Below are positions 9,172-18,187 of a stretch of 64,000 bases of DNA, one piece after another. The first letter of the stretch is position 1. Each line of letters starts with the position of its first letter. The notes under the pieces were generated by a model, which was not told the DNA's origin, searched no databases, and was given only the letters and a program-made list of their open reading frames with translations. The stretch is from Caulifigura coniformis (lineage in GTDB: Bacteria > Planctomycetota > Planctomycetia > Planctomycetales > Planctomycetaceae): contig NZ_CP036271.1 in assembly GCF_007745175.1 (NCBI RefSeq), forward strand, positions 5,096,314 to 5,160,313, written 5' to 3'. The position numbers were made by a program, and so were the translations under genes.

Positions 9172-10497
9172 ATGGTTGCTCTGAATCAGCCGCAGTCGGA
9201 TCACCGGCGGGCGTTCCAGCAGTTGAAGACACGGCTGCACCGGCAGATGGTCGATTCGATCGACTTGTCGAAGGCCGGCGAACTCGGGCCGGACGAATTC
9301 CGCAAGCAGATGCAGGCGCTGGCCAGCCATCTGGCCAGTCGCTCCGAACTGTCCGATCGCGATCGCGATGCCATGGTTCGCGAGTTGATGGACGAAGTCT
9401 ATGGCTTCGGCCCGCTCCAGGAACTGATGAATGATCCGACGGTCAGCGACGTGCTCGTGAACGGCGCCGACACGGTGTTCGTCGAACGAAACGGCCTCCT
9501 GGAGAGGACCGATGTCCGGTTCGCGGATGACGATCACCTGCTGAATTTCATCCAGCGGCTCGTCGGGCAGGCGGGTCGCCGGATCGACGAGGTGTCGCCG
9601 ATGGTCGACGCCAAGTTGCCGGACGGCTCCCGTCTGCACGCGGTGATTCCGCCGCTGGCGCTGCGGGGCCCGACCCTGTCGATTCGCCGGTTCAAGAACC
9701 GCATCGTGCAGTTTGAGGACATGGTCCGCGTCGGAACCCTGGCTCCCGAGATGGCCGACTTCCTCGTCGCCGCGGTGAAGTCCCGGCAGAATATCGTGCT
9801 TTCGGGAGGCACCGGTGCGGGCAAAACGACGATCCTGAATAACCTGAGCCGTTTCATCCCGCTGGCCGAGCGCGTTGTCACGATCGAGGAAACGGCGGAA
9901 CTCCAGCTTCAGCAGCCGGACGTCGTCGGCCTCGAAACCCGCGTGCCGAACGTCGAAGGCAAAGGGGTCATCAGCCAGCGCGACCTGCTGCGAAACACCC
10001 TGCGTATGCGGCCGGACCGCATCATCGTCGGCGAAGCCCGTGGCGGCGAAGTACTCGAAATGCTGCAGGCAATGAACACGGGCCACGATGGCTCGATGAG
10101 CACGCTGCACGCCAACGACACGCGTGACGCTCTGCACCGCCTGGAACTGATGATCGCCCTCTCGGGAGCGGAACTGCCGACCCGGGTCGCCCGCCAGTAC
10201 ATCGCGGCTGCAATCCAGCTCTTCGTTCACGTCGCCCGCCTGAGCACCGGTGAACGCAAGGTCATGCGAATCTCGGAGCTCACCGGAGTCGTCGATGGCG
10301 AGTTTCAGCTGGAAGACATCTACGTCTTCAGGTCAGCCGGCATCGACGAACGGGGAAAACTGATCGGCTCGTTCTACGCGACCGGTCATGAGCCGGTGGC
10401 CCTCCGACGCATGGCGGCCCGCGGCATCGAACTGGACCCCGGCCTGTTTACAGCACGTGAGCTGAAAACCGGCGGGGAATACAAGCCGGCCAACTGA
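9172..10497 (+). CDS. cpaF: CpaF/TadA family secretion ATPase
   Basis: This is the motor ATPase of the Tad pilus (type II/IV secretion ATPase family), acting at the cytoplasmic face of the inner membrane with TadB and TadC. In the 441-residue protein the N-terminal domain includes [22 protein letters not shown] (about 77-98). The Walker A motif GGTGAGKTT is at about 212-220, a Walker B-like [16 protein letters not shown] segment lies near 280-297, and a His box, [13 protein letters not shown], near 304-316. Length and motif order are typical. It is followed by tadB after a 93-base gap containing two small stem-loops. Confidence 0.95.
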   Translation: MVALNQPQSDHRRAFQQLKTRLHRQMVDSIDLSKAGELGPDEFRKQMQALASHLASRSELSDRDRDAMVRELMDEVYGFGPLQELMNDPTVSDVLVNGADTVFVERNGLLERTDVRFADDDHLLNFIQRLVGQAGRRIDEVSPMVDAKLPDGSRLHAVIPPLALRGPTLSIRRFKNRIVQFEDMVRVGTLAPEMADFLVAAVKSRQNIVLSGGTGAGKTTILNNLSRFIPLAERVVTIEETAELQLQQPDVVGLETRVPNVEGKGVISQRDLLRNTLRMRPDRIIVGEARGGEVLEMLQAMNTGHDGSMSTLHANDTRDALHRLELMIALSGAELPTRVARQYIAAAIQLFVHVARLSTGERKVMRISELTGVVDGEFQLEDIYVFRSAGIDERGKLIGSFYATGHEPVALRRMAARGIELDPGLFTARELKTGGEYKPAN

Positions 10498-10519
10498 GCC
10501 GCAGCGAAATCAACCCTTG

Positions 10520-10561
10520 GCACAGACACCCTGTTTGTGCTGCACAGACAGATTGTCTGTG
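10520..10561 (+). other. Two intercistronic stem-loops, cpaF/tadB
   Basis: Two small adjacent hairpins: GCACA (10520-10524) with TGTGC (10536-10540), and CACAGACA (10543-10550) with TGTCTGTG (10554-10561) around a three-base loop. The second has a perfect 8-bp stem. They fill the gap between cpaF and tadB. Confidence 0.45.
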
Positions 10562-10590
10562 ACTTTGAGTGAAGACTGAGTGGGTGGGAC

Positions 10591-11439
10591 ATGTCTCCGA
10601 CAGTCATTCAAGTTCAGCCGGAATTCGCCGGGATCCTGAAGCCCCAGGAAACCTACGCGCAGCCCGATCGACAGGACGTCGGCAACCGGATCAACAACTG
10701 GTTCGACCTGTTGATGATCCAGTCGGGATTCGGCTGGTCGCCGGCGGTGGTCCTGGCGCTCTGCCTGTGCACGGGCGTGCTCCTCGGCGGGCTGGTCTTC
10801 GTCATCCAGGAGAACCTCCTGACGACGGCCATGGCCGGCGTCATGGGAACGCTGCTTCCAATCGTCGCCATGGCGGCCTCCCGCATGCGGCGGCAATCGA
10901 CCATGATGAGCCAGATGCCGGGCATGCTGGATGAACTGGCCCGTGCAGCGAAAACAGGACGCAGCCTCGAACACTGCCTCCAGCAGGTGGCGGAAGACAC
11001 CCCGCTGCCGCTGGGCAGCGAACTGCAGACATGCACCCGCAAACTCGCCCTCGGCGTTCCGCTCGACGCGGCCCTCCGCGAATTTCCGACCCGCACCGGT
11101 CTTGTCAGTTCGAGCGTCTTCGTGACGGCGCTGTCGGTCCATCGCCAGACGGGCGGTGACCTGGTGAAGGTCCTCGAGCGGCTGGCCCAGACTGTCCGCG
11201 ACCGAATGACCTTCCAGGGGCGTCTCAAGGCCGCGACGGCGGCCAGCCGCGGAACGGCGTTCCTGATGATCGTCCTGCCTCCGGCGATCCTGGCGTTCTT
11301 CGCGTTCCGCGATCCGAACTACCTCAGCAACCTGATGGCCTCGCCCTGGGGCCGCTTCGTCACGATCACCGCGTTCTTCCTCGAGTTCGTGGGAGCGATC
11401 TGGGTCATGGCCGTTCTCCGGAAGAGCCAGCAGTCGTAA
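10591..11439 (+). CDS. tadB: Tad inner-membrane platform protein TadB
   Basis: A GspF-like membrane platform protein that couples the CpaF ATPase to pilus assembly. The 282-residue protein has two hydrophobic segments at about residues 50-95, the T2SF cytoplasmic domain (MPGMLDELARAAKTGRSLEHCLQQVA, then TRTGLVSSSVFVTALSVHRQTGGDLVKVLERLAQTVRDR) and two C-terminal helices (about 210-230 and 255-275). The QTGGDL and LAQTVRDR motifs are diagnostic of the TadB/TadC group. ATG at 10591 gives a usual length for TadB. Confidence 0.93.
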   Translation: MSPTVIQVQPEFAGILKPQETYAQPDRQDVGNRINNWFDLLMIQSGFGWSPAVVLALCLCTGVLLGGLVFVIQENLLTTAMAGVMGTLLPIVAMAASRMRRQSTMMSQMPGMLDELARAAKTGRSLEHCLQQVAEDTPLPLGSELQTCTRKLALGVPLDAALREFPTRTGLVSSSVFVTALSVHRQTGGDLVKVLERLAQTVRDRMTFQGRLKAATAASRGTAFLMIVLPPAILAFFAFRDPNYLSNLMASPWGRFVTITAFFLEFVGAIWVMAVLRKSQQS

Positions 11440-11467
11440 CGACGTTTCGCGAATCACCGATCCACTT

Positions 11468-11489
11468 CCGGCGAACCTCGTCTCGCCGG
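11468..11489 (+). other. Intercistronic stem-loop, tadB/tadC
   Basis: CCGGCGA at 11468-11474 pairs perfectly with TCGCCGG at 11483-11489, with an eight-base loop, in the gap between tadB and tadC. No T-run follows. Confidence 0.45.
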
Positions 11490-11523
11490 CGGAACTGAAA
11501 CATCCCCGCAGAAGGGGGCCGCC

Positions 11524-12651
<1,128 letters not shown>

Positions 12652-12674
12652 GGTCGCGTCGCGGGAACCTGCTA

Positions 12675-12709
12675 CCATTGCGGACAACACTTCACCTGTT
12701 CCGCAATGG
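12675..12709 (+). promoter_or_regulatory. Inverted repeat over the priA start codon
   Basis: CCATTGCGGA at 12675-12684 is the exact reverse complement of TCCGCAATGG at 12700-12709, and the right arm contains the priA ATG (12706-12708). As RNA this forms a 10-bp stem with a 15-base loop that would hide the start codon; as DNA it is an operator-like site. No Shine-Dalgarno sequence is visible in the loop. Confidence 0.55.
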
Positions 12710-14991
12710 CTGGCCAACCCCGACTTTTCGATCTCCCCGACGCTCCAGAGCCGTGGGAACTCGCTGCTGAAGCGGACCTGCTGACGGCGGAGATCGTTCT
12801 GCCGTTGCCGACTCCGACCACGTTTCACTACCTGGTTCCGGACGCACTCCGCGATCTGATCCGGCCAGGCCAACGGGTCAAGGTTCCGTTCGGGCGAGGC
12901 GACCAGCTGAAAGTCGGCTTCGTCGTGGCCGTCGGTTCGCCGCCTCCAGCCGCGCGGCGTCTCAAGTCGATCGATGCGCTCATCGACCGCGAACCGCTTA
13001 TTGCGGGCGACATGCTCGAACTGACGAAATGGATTTCGGAGCGCTATCTCGGCAGCTGGGGACAGGTGCTCGACAGCGTCATTCCCGCCGGGGTCAAGAA
13101 GCAGGCCGGCACGCGGGAAATCCGGTGCTTCCAGCTTGCGGAAGGGGCGCTCGAAAAGGCCGCCTCGTTGAAGCTGCCGGCCCGACAGCGCGCGGTCCTG
13201 GAGGTGCTGCAGGAAGCCGACGGCCCGGTGCCGGTTGATCAGCTCGAAGCCGCCGCGCAATGCGGCACGTCCCCCATTCATGCACTGCGGGACAAGAAGC
13301 TCATCGTGCCGGTCCGTCAGCGCCGGTCGACGATGACCGAGGAATACACACCCGCGGCAAGAACGGCCGACCTCATCCTGAACCCCGACCAGCAGACGGC
13401 GCTGGACGCGATTCTCGAGCCCCTGCAGGCACCGCGGCACGAGACCATCCTGCTGCACGGAGTGACGGGCAGCGGTAAGACGGAAATCTACATCCGCGCC
13501 ATCCGCGAAGTGGTGAGCTACGGACGGCAGGCGATCGTGCTCGTCCCCGAAATCAGCCTGACGCCGCAGACGATTCGCCGCTTCGGAAGCCGGTTCTCGT
13601 CTCTCGCCGTGCTGCACAGCCATCTGAGCGATGCCGAGCGGCACTGGCATTGGCAGCGGATCGCCAGCGGCGAAGTGGAAGTGGTCATCGGGGCACGGAG
13701 CGCCGTGTTCGCTCCCACGCCCCACCTGGGGATCATCGTGCTCGATGAAGAACACGAGACGACTTTCAAGCAGAACGCGACTCCGCGTTACCACGCCCGC
13801 GAAGTCGCGCGGGAACGGGCCCGGCGTGCCGGTGTGCCGCTCGTCCTGGGATCGGCTACCCCGACTCTGGAATCGTTCGATCGCGCTCAGCGAGGCCTCG
13901 ATCGCCTCATCGAGATGCCGAACCGAGTCGAGCAGCGACCACTTCCCCCGGTCGTGATTGTCGATACGCGGAACGATGCTCTCGTTCCCCGGGGGCACTC
14001 GATTGGCCGGGCCCTCAAGCACTCGATCGAGAGGTCGATCAATGAGGGAGGGCAGGTGATCCTGTTCCTCAACCTCCGCGGCTACTCGCCCGTGTTGTGG
14101 TGCCTCAAGTGCAACGAGGGCGTGAAATGTCCCGATTGCGATATCTCTCTCACGTGGCATCGCGACCGCGGAAAGCTGCTCTGCCACAGCTGCGACTTTG
14201 AGATGCCTCCCCCGGAGCGATGCCCCAGTTGCGGCCAGCCAGGACAGAAATACCTCGGCGCGGGGACACAGAAGCTCGAGCAGGAAGTGCGGTCGAAGTT
14301 TCCCGACGCCCGGATCGTGCGGATGGACAGCGACGCCATGCGTAAGCCGGGCAGCCACGACGAGGCGCTCGAGCGATTCCGGAAGGGCGAGATCGACATC
14401 CTTCTGGGGACGCAGATGATCGCCAAGGGGCTGGACTTCCCGAACGTCACGCTGGTCGGCGTGATCGACGCCGACTCGATGCTGCACCAGCCGGACCTGC
14501 GGGCGGCGGAGAGAACGTTCCAGCTGATCGCCCAGGTGGCCGGGCGGACGGGGCGCGGGGAAAAGGCAGGGCGGGTGATCGTGCAGACGATGTCCCCGGA
14601 TGACGCCGTGATCCAGCTGGCCGCCGAGCACGATTACCTGGGATTCGCAAAGCGGGAGCTGGCGCAGCGGCGGGAGCACCATGCCCCTCCCGCGACGAAC
14701 CTGGCGCGGGTGATCGTCCGCGGGCCCCGTGAGGACCTCGTCCGGGCCGAAATCCGCAAGATCGTGGAGACGCTGAAAGAGACGGCCAAAGGGCGCGGCG
14801 ACGACCTGAGGATTCTCGGTCCCGCCCCCGCGCCGATTCTGCGACTGAAGAAGCTATTCCGATATCACTGCCAGCTGTCGGCCCCGACGATCGAGCAGAT
14901 TCTCGAATGGTGGCGCGCCGCGGAAGCCCGGTTTTCGCTGCCGGACGAAGTCGAGCTGACGATCGACGTCGATCCACTCGATTTAAGATAG
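12706..14991 (+). CDS. priA: Primosomal protein N' (replication restart helicase PriA)
   Basis: PriA recognises abandoned replication forks and reloads the replicative helicase. The 761-residue protein has the N-terminal 3'-end-binding domain (TFHYLVPDALRDLIRPGQRVKVPFGRG), Walker A GVTGSGKTE at about 252-260, a DEEH helicase motif (IIVLDEEHETTFKQ) and GSATPTLES. It also has the eight-cysteine zinc region starting near 466 (CLKCNEGVKCPDCD, LLCHSCDF, CPSCG), and motifs V/VI (LLGTQMIAKGLDFPNVTLVGVIDAD, QVAGRTGRGEKAG). Length and domain order are normal. The start codon is embedded in an inverted repeat. Confidence 0.96.
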   Translation: MAGQPRLFDLPDAPEPWELAAEADLLTAEIVLPLPTPTTFHYLVPDALRDLIRPGQRVKVPFGRGDQLKVGFVVAVGSPPPAARRLKSIDALIDREPLIAGDMLELTKWISERYLGSWGQVLDSVIPAGVKKQAGTREIRCFQLAEGALEKAASLKLPARQRAVLEVLQEADGPVPVDQLEAAAQCGTSPIHALRDKKLIVPVRQRRSTMTEEYTPAARTADLILNPDQQTALDAILEPLQAPRHETILLHGVTGSGKTEIYIRAIREVVSYGRQAIVLVPEISLTPQTIRRFGSRFSSLAVLHSHLSDAERHWHWQRIASGEVEVVIGARSAVFAPTPHLGIIVLDEEHETTFKQNATPRYHAREVARERARRAGVPLVLGSATPTLESFDRAQRGLDRLIEMPNRVEQRPLPPVVIVDTRNDALVPRGHSIGRALKHSIERSINEGGQVILFLNLRGYSPVLWCLKCNEGVKCPDCDISLTWHRDRGKLLCHSCDFEMPPPERCPSCGQPGQKYLGAGTQKLEQEVRSKFPDARIVRMDSDAMRKPGSHDEALERFRKGEIDILLGTQMIAKGLDFPNVTLVGVIDADSMLHQPDLRAAERTFQLIAQVAGRTGRGEKAGRVIVQTMSPDDAVIQLAAEHDYLGFAKRELAQRREHHAPPATNLARVIVRGPREDLVRAEIRKIVETLKETAKGRGDDLRILGPAPAPILRLKKLFRYHCQLSAPTIEQILEWWRAAEARFSLPDEVELTIDVDPLDLR

Positions 14992-15130
14992 AGGACGCTC
15001 GCCAGGTGAGCGGCAAGGCGCGAGCCGCCGGTCGAGCCAGGAGTTGTTCGCCAAACCGCACGCCTCAACATCCACCGCGCTCCAGAGCAGCACCAAAACA
15101 AACCGTCCCTGCTCTCTTCTTGAACTTCGC

Positions 15131-15159
15131 TTTTCACCGTGGGCGGCGGCCGATATTCT
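15131..15159 (+). promoter_or_regulatory. Possible sigma70-type promoter of tRNA-Ala
   Basis: A weak match, TTTTCA at 15131-15136, is separated by 17 bases from TATTCT at 15154-15159, placing a start site about 40 bases before the tRNA. Each hexamer matches the consensus in four of six positions, so this is suggestive only. Confidence 0.3.
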
Positions 15160-15206
15160 GCGTCTCCCCGTCGTTTCGGCTTGCCGGGACGCGCGGAGGA
15201 TCGCGA

Positions 15207-15279
15207 GGGGGCGTAGCTCAGTTGGGAGAGCGCAGCGTTCGCAATGCTGAGGTCGAGGGTTCGACTCCCTTCGCCTCCA
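15207..15279 (+). tRNA. tRNA-Ala (anticodon CGC)
   Basis: A complete cloverleaf of 73 bases. The acceptor stem GGGGGCG pairs with CGCCTCC and includes the G3:U70 wobble that is the identity element for alanine. D stem GCTC/GAGC, anticodon stem CAGCG/TGCTG with loop TTCGCAA (anticodon CGC, reading GCG), T stem GAGGG/CCCTT with loop TTCGACT, discriminator A. The CCA end is not encoded. Confidence 0.97.
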
Positions 15280-15286
15280 CTCGACG

Positions 15287-15325
15287 AAAAAAGGGACGGA
15301 TACAAATCGTGTCCGTCCCTTTTTT
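15287..15325. terminator. Bidirectional rho-independent terminator
   Basis: A long hairpin: an A6 run then GGGACGGATAC, a five-base loop, then GTGTCCGTCCC and a T6 run. It works in both directions: after tRNA-Ala on the plus strand and after serA (stop at 15349) on the minus strand. Confidence 0.92.
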
Positions 15326-15348
15326 GTTCGCTCGATCGGTCCGGGCGG

Positions 15349-16977
15349 TTACAGCCCGAGCCACGGCAGCGGGGCGCCGGCCGGCGGCAGCGTCACGAGC
15401 TGCACGCCCGTGACGTCCGGATGGCCGGAGACCTCCTTCAGGGCCGCTTCAGAAGGCTCGTTGTCGAGGTTCAGGATCGCGATCGCGTCGCCACCCGGCT
15501 GATTCTTGGCCCGGCCGAGTGCCATCCGCGAGATGTTGACCTGGTGCTTGCCGAACGCCGTCCCGATGGCGCCGATCAGGCCCGGGACGTCCTTATGGCG
15601 ATAGACGAGCATGAGACCGTCGAGGTAGGCGTCCATCTGGTACTCGTCGAGACGCACCAGCCGCAGGAACTCGTTCCCGAAGATCGTGCCGGCCGCCTGC
15701 CGTTCGCCTTCAGTCGTCCCGATCGAAACGGAAATCATTGATGCGAAATCAGCCGAGATATTGGACTTCGTTTCCGTGATGCTGATTCCGCGATCGCGGG
15801 CCATCAGCTCGGCGTTGATGATGTTGACCTCTTCCAGGGCGTGCTGGAGCAGGCCGGCGGTGAACGCATTCGTGATCAGCTTCGTCGGCCGGCCGGCCGC
15901 GTCACCCTGGTAGGTGATCGTCGCGGAATTCACGGCGGCGCCGCGGGTCAGCTGGGCGAGGAACAGGCCCAGGCGGTAGCCGAGGTCGAGATAAGGCTTC
16001 AGGCCTTCCACTTCCTTGGCCGAGATGGCGGCCATGTTGACCGCATGCCGGACTTCATTGCGCGTGAAGAAGGCCTGCAGGATCTCGGCCGCTTCGACGG
16101 CGACCTGCTCCTGGGCTTCGTCGGTCGACGCGGCCAGGTGCGGGGTTGCGAGAACCTGCGGCAGCTTCGGCAGGCGCCAGTCCTTCGGCGGCTCGCTGGT
16201 GAACACGTCCAGCGCCGCGCCGGCCACGTGGCCGCTTTCGATGGCGTCGGCGAGAGCCGTTTCATCGACGATGCCGCCGCGGGCCGCGTTGATGATCCTG
16301 ACTCCCTTCTTCATCGCAGCCAGACGCGTGGCGTTGATGATGCCTTTCGTCTCTTCGGTCATCGGTGTGTGGACGGTGATCACGTCGCACTTGGGAAGCA
16401 TGGCGTCGATGTCGCGGAACAGCTCGACGCCCTGCTCGGCTGCCTTCTCAGGTGAAAGGAACGGGTCGTAGCCCAGAACGTTCATTTCCAGCCCACGGCA
16501 GCGACGGGCGACGGCGAGGCCGATCCGTCCGAGGCCGACGACGCCGATCGTCTTTCCGGCGAGCTGCGTGCCGTTGAAGCTCTTGCGATCCCACTTGCCT
16601 TCCCGCATGGTCTGCGATGCAGGCCCGATCTGGCGGACGAGGCCCATCAGCAGGGCGATGGTGTGTTCGGCGGTGCTGGTGGTGTTTCCGGCGGGCGTGT
16701 TCGAAACGATGATGCCCTGCTTCGTGGCGGCCGCGAGGTCGATGTTGTCGACGCCCACGCCGGCGCGGACGATCGCCTTGAGCCGGGTCTGGCCGTCCAG
16801 AAGGGCGGCCGTCAGCTTGGTTGCACTGCGGACGATAATCGCGTCCGCGTTCTTCAGCTCTTCCCGGACTTCTTCCGGTTTGAGACCCGATTTGACGACG
16901 AGTTCGATCCCCGGGGTCTCTGAGAGAAGTTTCTGGCCAGCGGCGGACAGACCATCAGTAATCAAAACGCGGGGCAT
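15349..16977 (-). CDS. serA: D-3-phosphoglycerate dehydrogenase
   Basis: SerA catalyses the first step of serine synthesis, oxidising 3-phosphoglycerate with NAD+. The 542-residue protein is the long form: a substrate/NAD-binding core (about 1-315) with VGLGRIGLAVARR (nucleotide binding), RGGIVDE and TPHLAASTDEAQ (catalytic Arg, Glu and His region), then an allosteric substrate-binding domain and a C-terminal ACT domain (DVPGLIGAIGTAFGKHQVNISRMALGR). The start at 16977 gives the family start MPRVLITDGLS; the in-frame extension upstream to 17082 has no similarity to SerA. The gene ends at the bidirectional terminator shared with the tRNA. Confidence 0.96.
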   Translation of the reverse strand: MPRVLITDGLSAAGQKLLSETPGIELVVKSGLKPEEVREELKNADAIIVRSATKLTAALLDGQTRLKAIVRAGVGVDNIDLAAATKQGIIVSNTPAGNTTSTAEHTIALLMGLVRQIGPASQTMREGKWDRKSFNGTQLAGKTIGVVGLGRIGLAVARRCRGLEMNVLGYDPFLSPEKAAEQGVELFRDIDAMLPKCDVITVHTPMTEETKGIINATRLAAMKKGVRIINAARGGIVDETALADAIESGHVAGAALDVFTSEPPKDWRLPKLPQVLATPHLAASTDEAQEQVAVEAAEILQAFFTRNEVRHAVNMAAISAKEVEGLKPYLDLGYRLGLFLAQLTRGAAVNSATITYQGDAAGRPTKLITNAFTAGLLQHALEEVNIINAELMARDRGISITETKSNISADFASMISVSIGTTEGERQAAGTIFGNEFLRLVRLDEYQMDAYLDGLMLVYRHKDVPGLIGAIGTAFGKHQVNISRMALGRAKNQPGGDAIAILNLDNEPSEAALKEVSGHPDVTGVQLVTLPPAGAPLPWLGL

Positions 16978-17524
16978 CGTGACGCTCGGAAAAAGGGACC
17001 GCGGCCGCGGCAGGCGGGGGTCCGAGTGAGAAACGGGGCAAATGCGAAGAGGAAAGGATAGACGTCTGGCCCCCATGAGCAAGGCAACGCCCGACCGCGG
17101 ACACGCCAGCTCGCCGTTCCGGCAGGACCGAGGCGCCCGTCGAGCCCCGCATCGCGCGAACAGCCCTCCTCAGGCCCAGAACGCCCCGCCGGCAATTGCC
17201 ACCGATTCCGGGCCAGTTCGGCGGAAAATATGGGAATGAAAGACGCTCCACATGGCCACCGCCATCCCGCACGCAGCTCCGCGCGCAACCGGCCACGTGT
17301 TCATGGAGGGACTATGAACACCATCATCAGCAATCCGTCACACACCAGGATCCGGAAGGGCAGGAATTCCGTGCGACCGATCCGGGGCCGTTGCGAGAGT
17401 CCTGCCCTGCGGGCTCAGGGGGAAAGAGGGCAAGAAGTCGGGACCACCCATCAAAGCGCCCTCCTCGCTCGCAGTCCTACTTCGGCAAAGTGGGGGCATT
17501 GGCTGGGATCGGGGGCGACCTCTC
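16978..17524. other. Intergenic region between regulator gene and serA
   Basis: About 550 bases upstream of serA and downstream of the response regulator gene; it must hold the serA promoter. One 87-codon frame (17314-17577, plus strand) has a GGAGGG sequence close before its ATG, but its translation is Arg/Ser/Gly-rich without any recognisable fold and it runs into the regulator gene on the other strand, so I do not call it. No terminator or RNA gene was recognised. Confidence 0.4.
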
Positions 17525-18187
17525 CTACTGCACCGTATGCCGCGCGGAGCGGAGTTCGGACAGGATTCGGTGGGTGATCGCCAGTTCGAGCAGTTCGGGA
17601 ACCGACCGGACACCGAGACGCTGCATCAGCCGCTGGCGGCGCAGCTCGACGGCCCGTTCCGAGATGAACAGGCGCGCCGCCATGGCCTTGTTGGTCGCTC
17701 CGTCAAAAATCAGCTGGAGCGTCTCGAGGTCATTCGGGCTGAGCCTCTGGATGCTCTCATCCAGCTCCCGGAATCGGTTGTCGGCCAGTCGCCATTCGGC
17801 ATCGATCGCCAGGGCGCGGTCGACCAGGCTGGCCAGTTGTTCCCTTTGGAACGGCTTCTCCAGGAATTCCACGGCCCCGGTTTTCATCGCGGCGACGGCT
17901 GTGGAGACATCGGCATGACCCGTGATGAAGATCACGGGCAGCCGCTTCCCGGCTCGAACCAGATCAGCATACATCTCGAGGCCGGATTCGACTGGCATGC
18001 GGATATCGAGAAGCAGGCAACCAGGCCGGCCGGCGTCGACTCCCTCGCGGAAAGCGGCCGCAGAATCGAACGTCTCGACACGATGTCCGAGAGCCGACAG
18101 AAGCGCGGCCAGTGAGTCGCGGAAATCGCGATCGTCATCAACAACAAAGACGGTCGGCAGGCTCAAGGCGTGAAGTCGTTTCAACAA
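17525..18187 (-). CDS. FixJ-family response regulator
   Basis: A 220-residue two-component regulator. The receiver domain (about 10-130) has the acidic pocket VVDDD (17-19), phospho-acceptor Asp61 in LLLDIRMPVESG, Thr89 in FITGHADV and Lys111 in FLEKPF. The output domain (about 150-210) is a LuxR-type helix-turn-helix (LSPNDLETLQLIFDGATNKAMAARLFISERAVELRRQRLMQRLGV). Receiver sequence and domain order are of the FixJ/TmoT type, not NarL type. No ATG is available near the start: the frame opens with TTG TTG at 18187 after an in-frame stop, so the start is a non-ATG codon, and the gene overlaps the kinase gene by 50 bases. It probably controls the divergent nitrate operon. Confidence 0.9.
   Translation of the reverse strand: MLKRLHALSLPTVFVVDDDRDFRDSLAALLSALGHRVETFDSAAAFREGVDAGRPGCLLLDIRMPVESGLEMYADLVRAGKRLPVIFITGHADVSTAVAAMKTGAVEFLEKPFQREQLASLVDRALAIDAEWRLADNRFRELDESIQRLSPNDLETLQLIFDGATNKAMAARLFISERAVELRRQRLMQRLGVRSVPELLELAITHRILSELRSARHTVQ

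Noticed and set aside
17314-17577. Small plus-strand frame with a GGAGGG before its ATG
   Set aside because: Arg/Ser/Gly-rich translation with no fold, running into the response regulator gene on the other strand.
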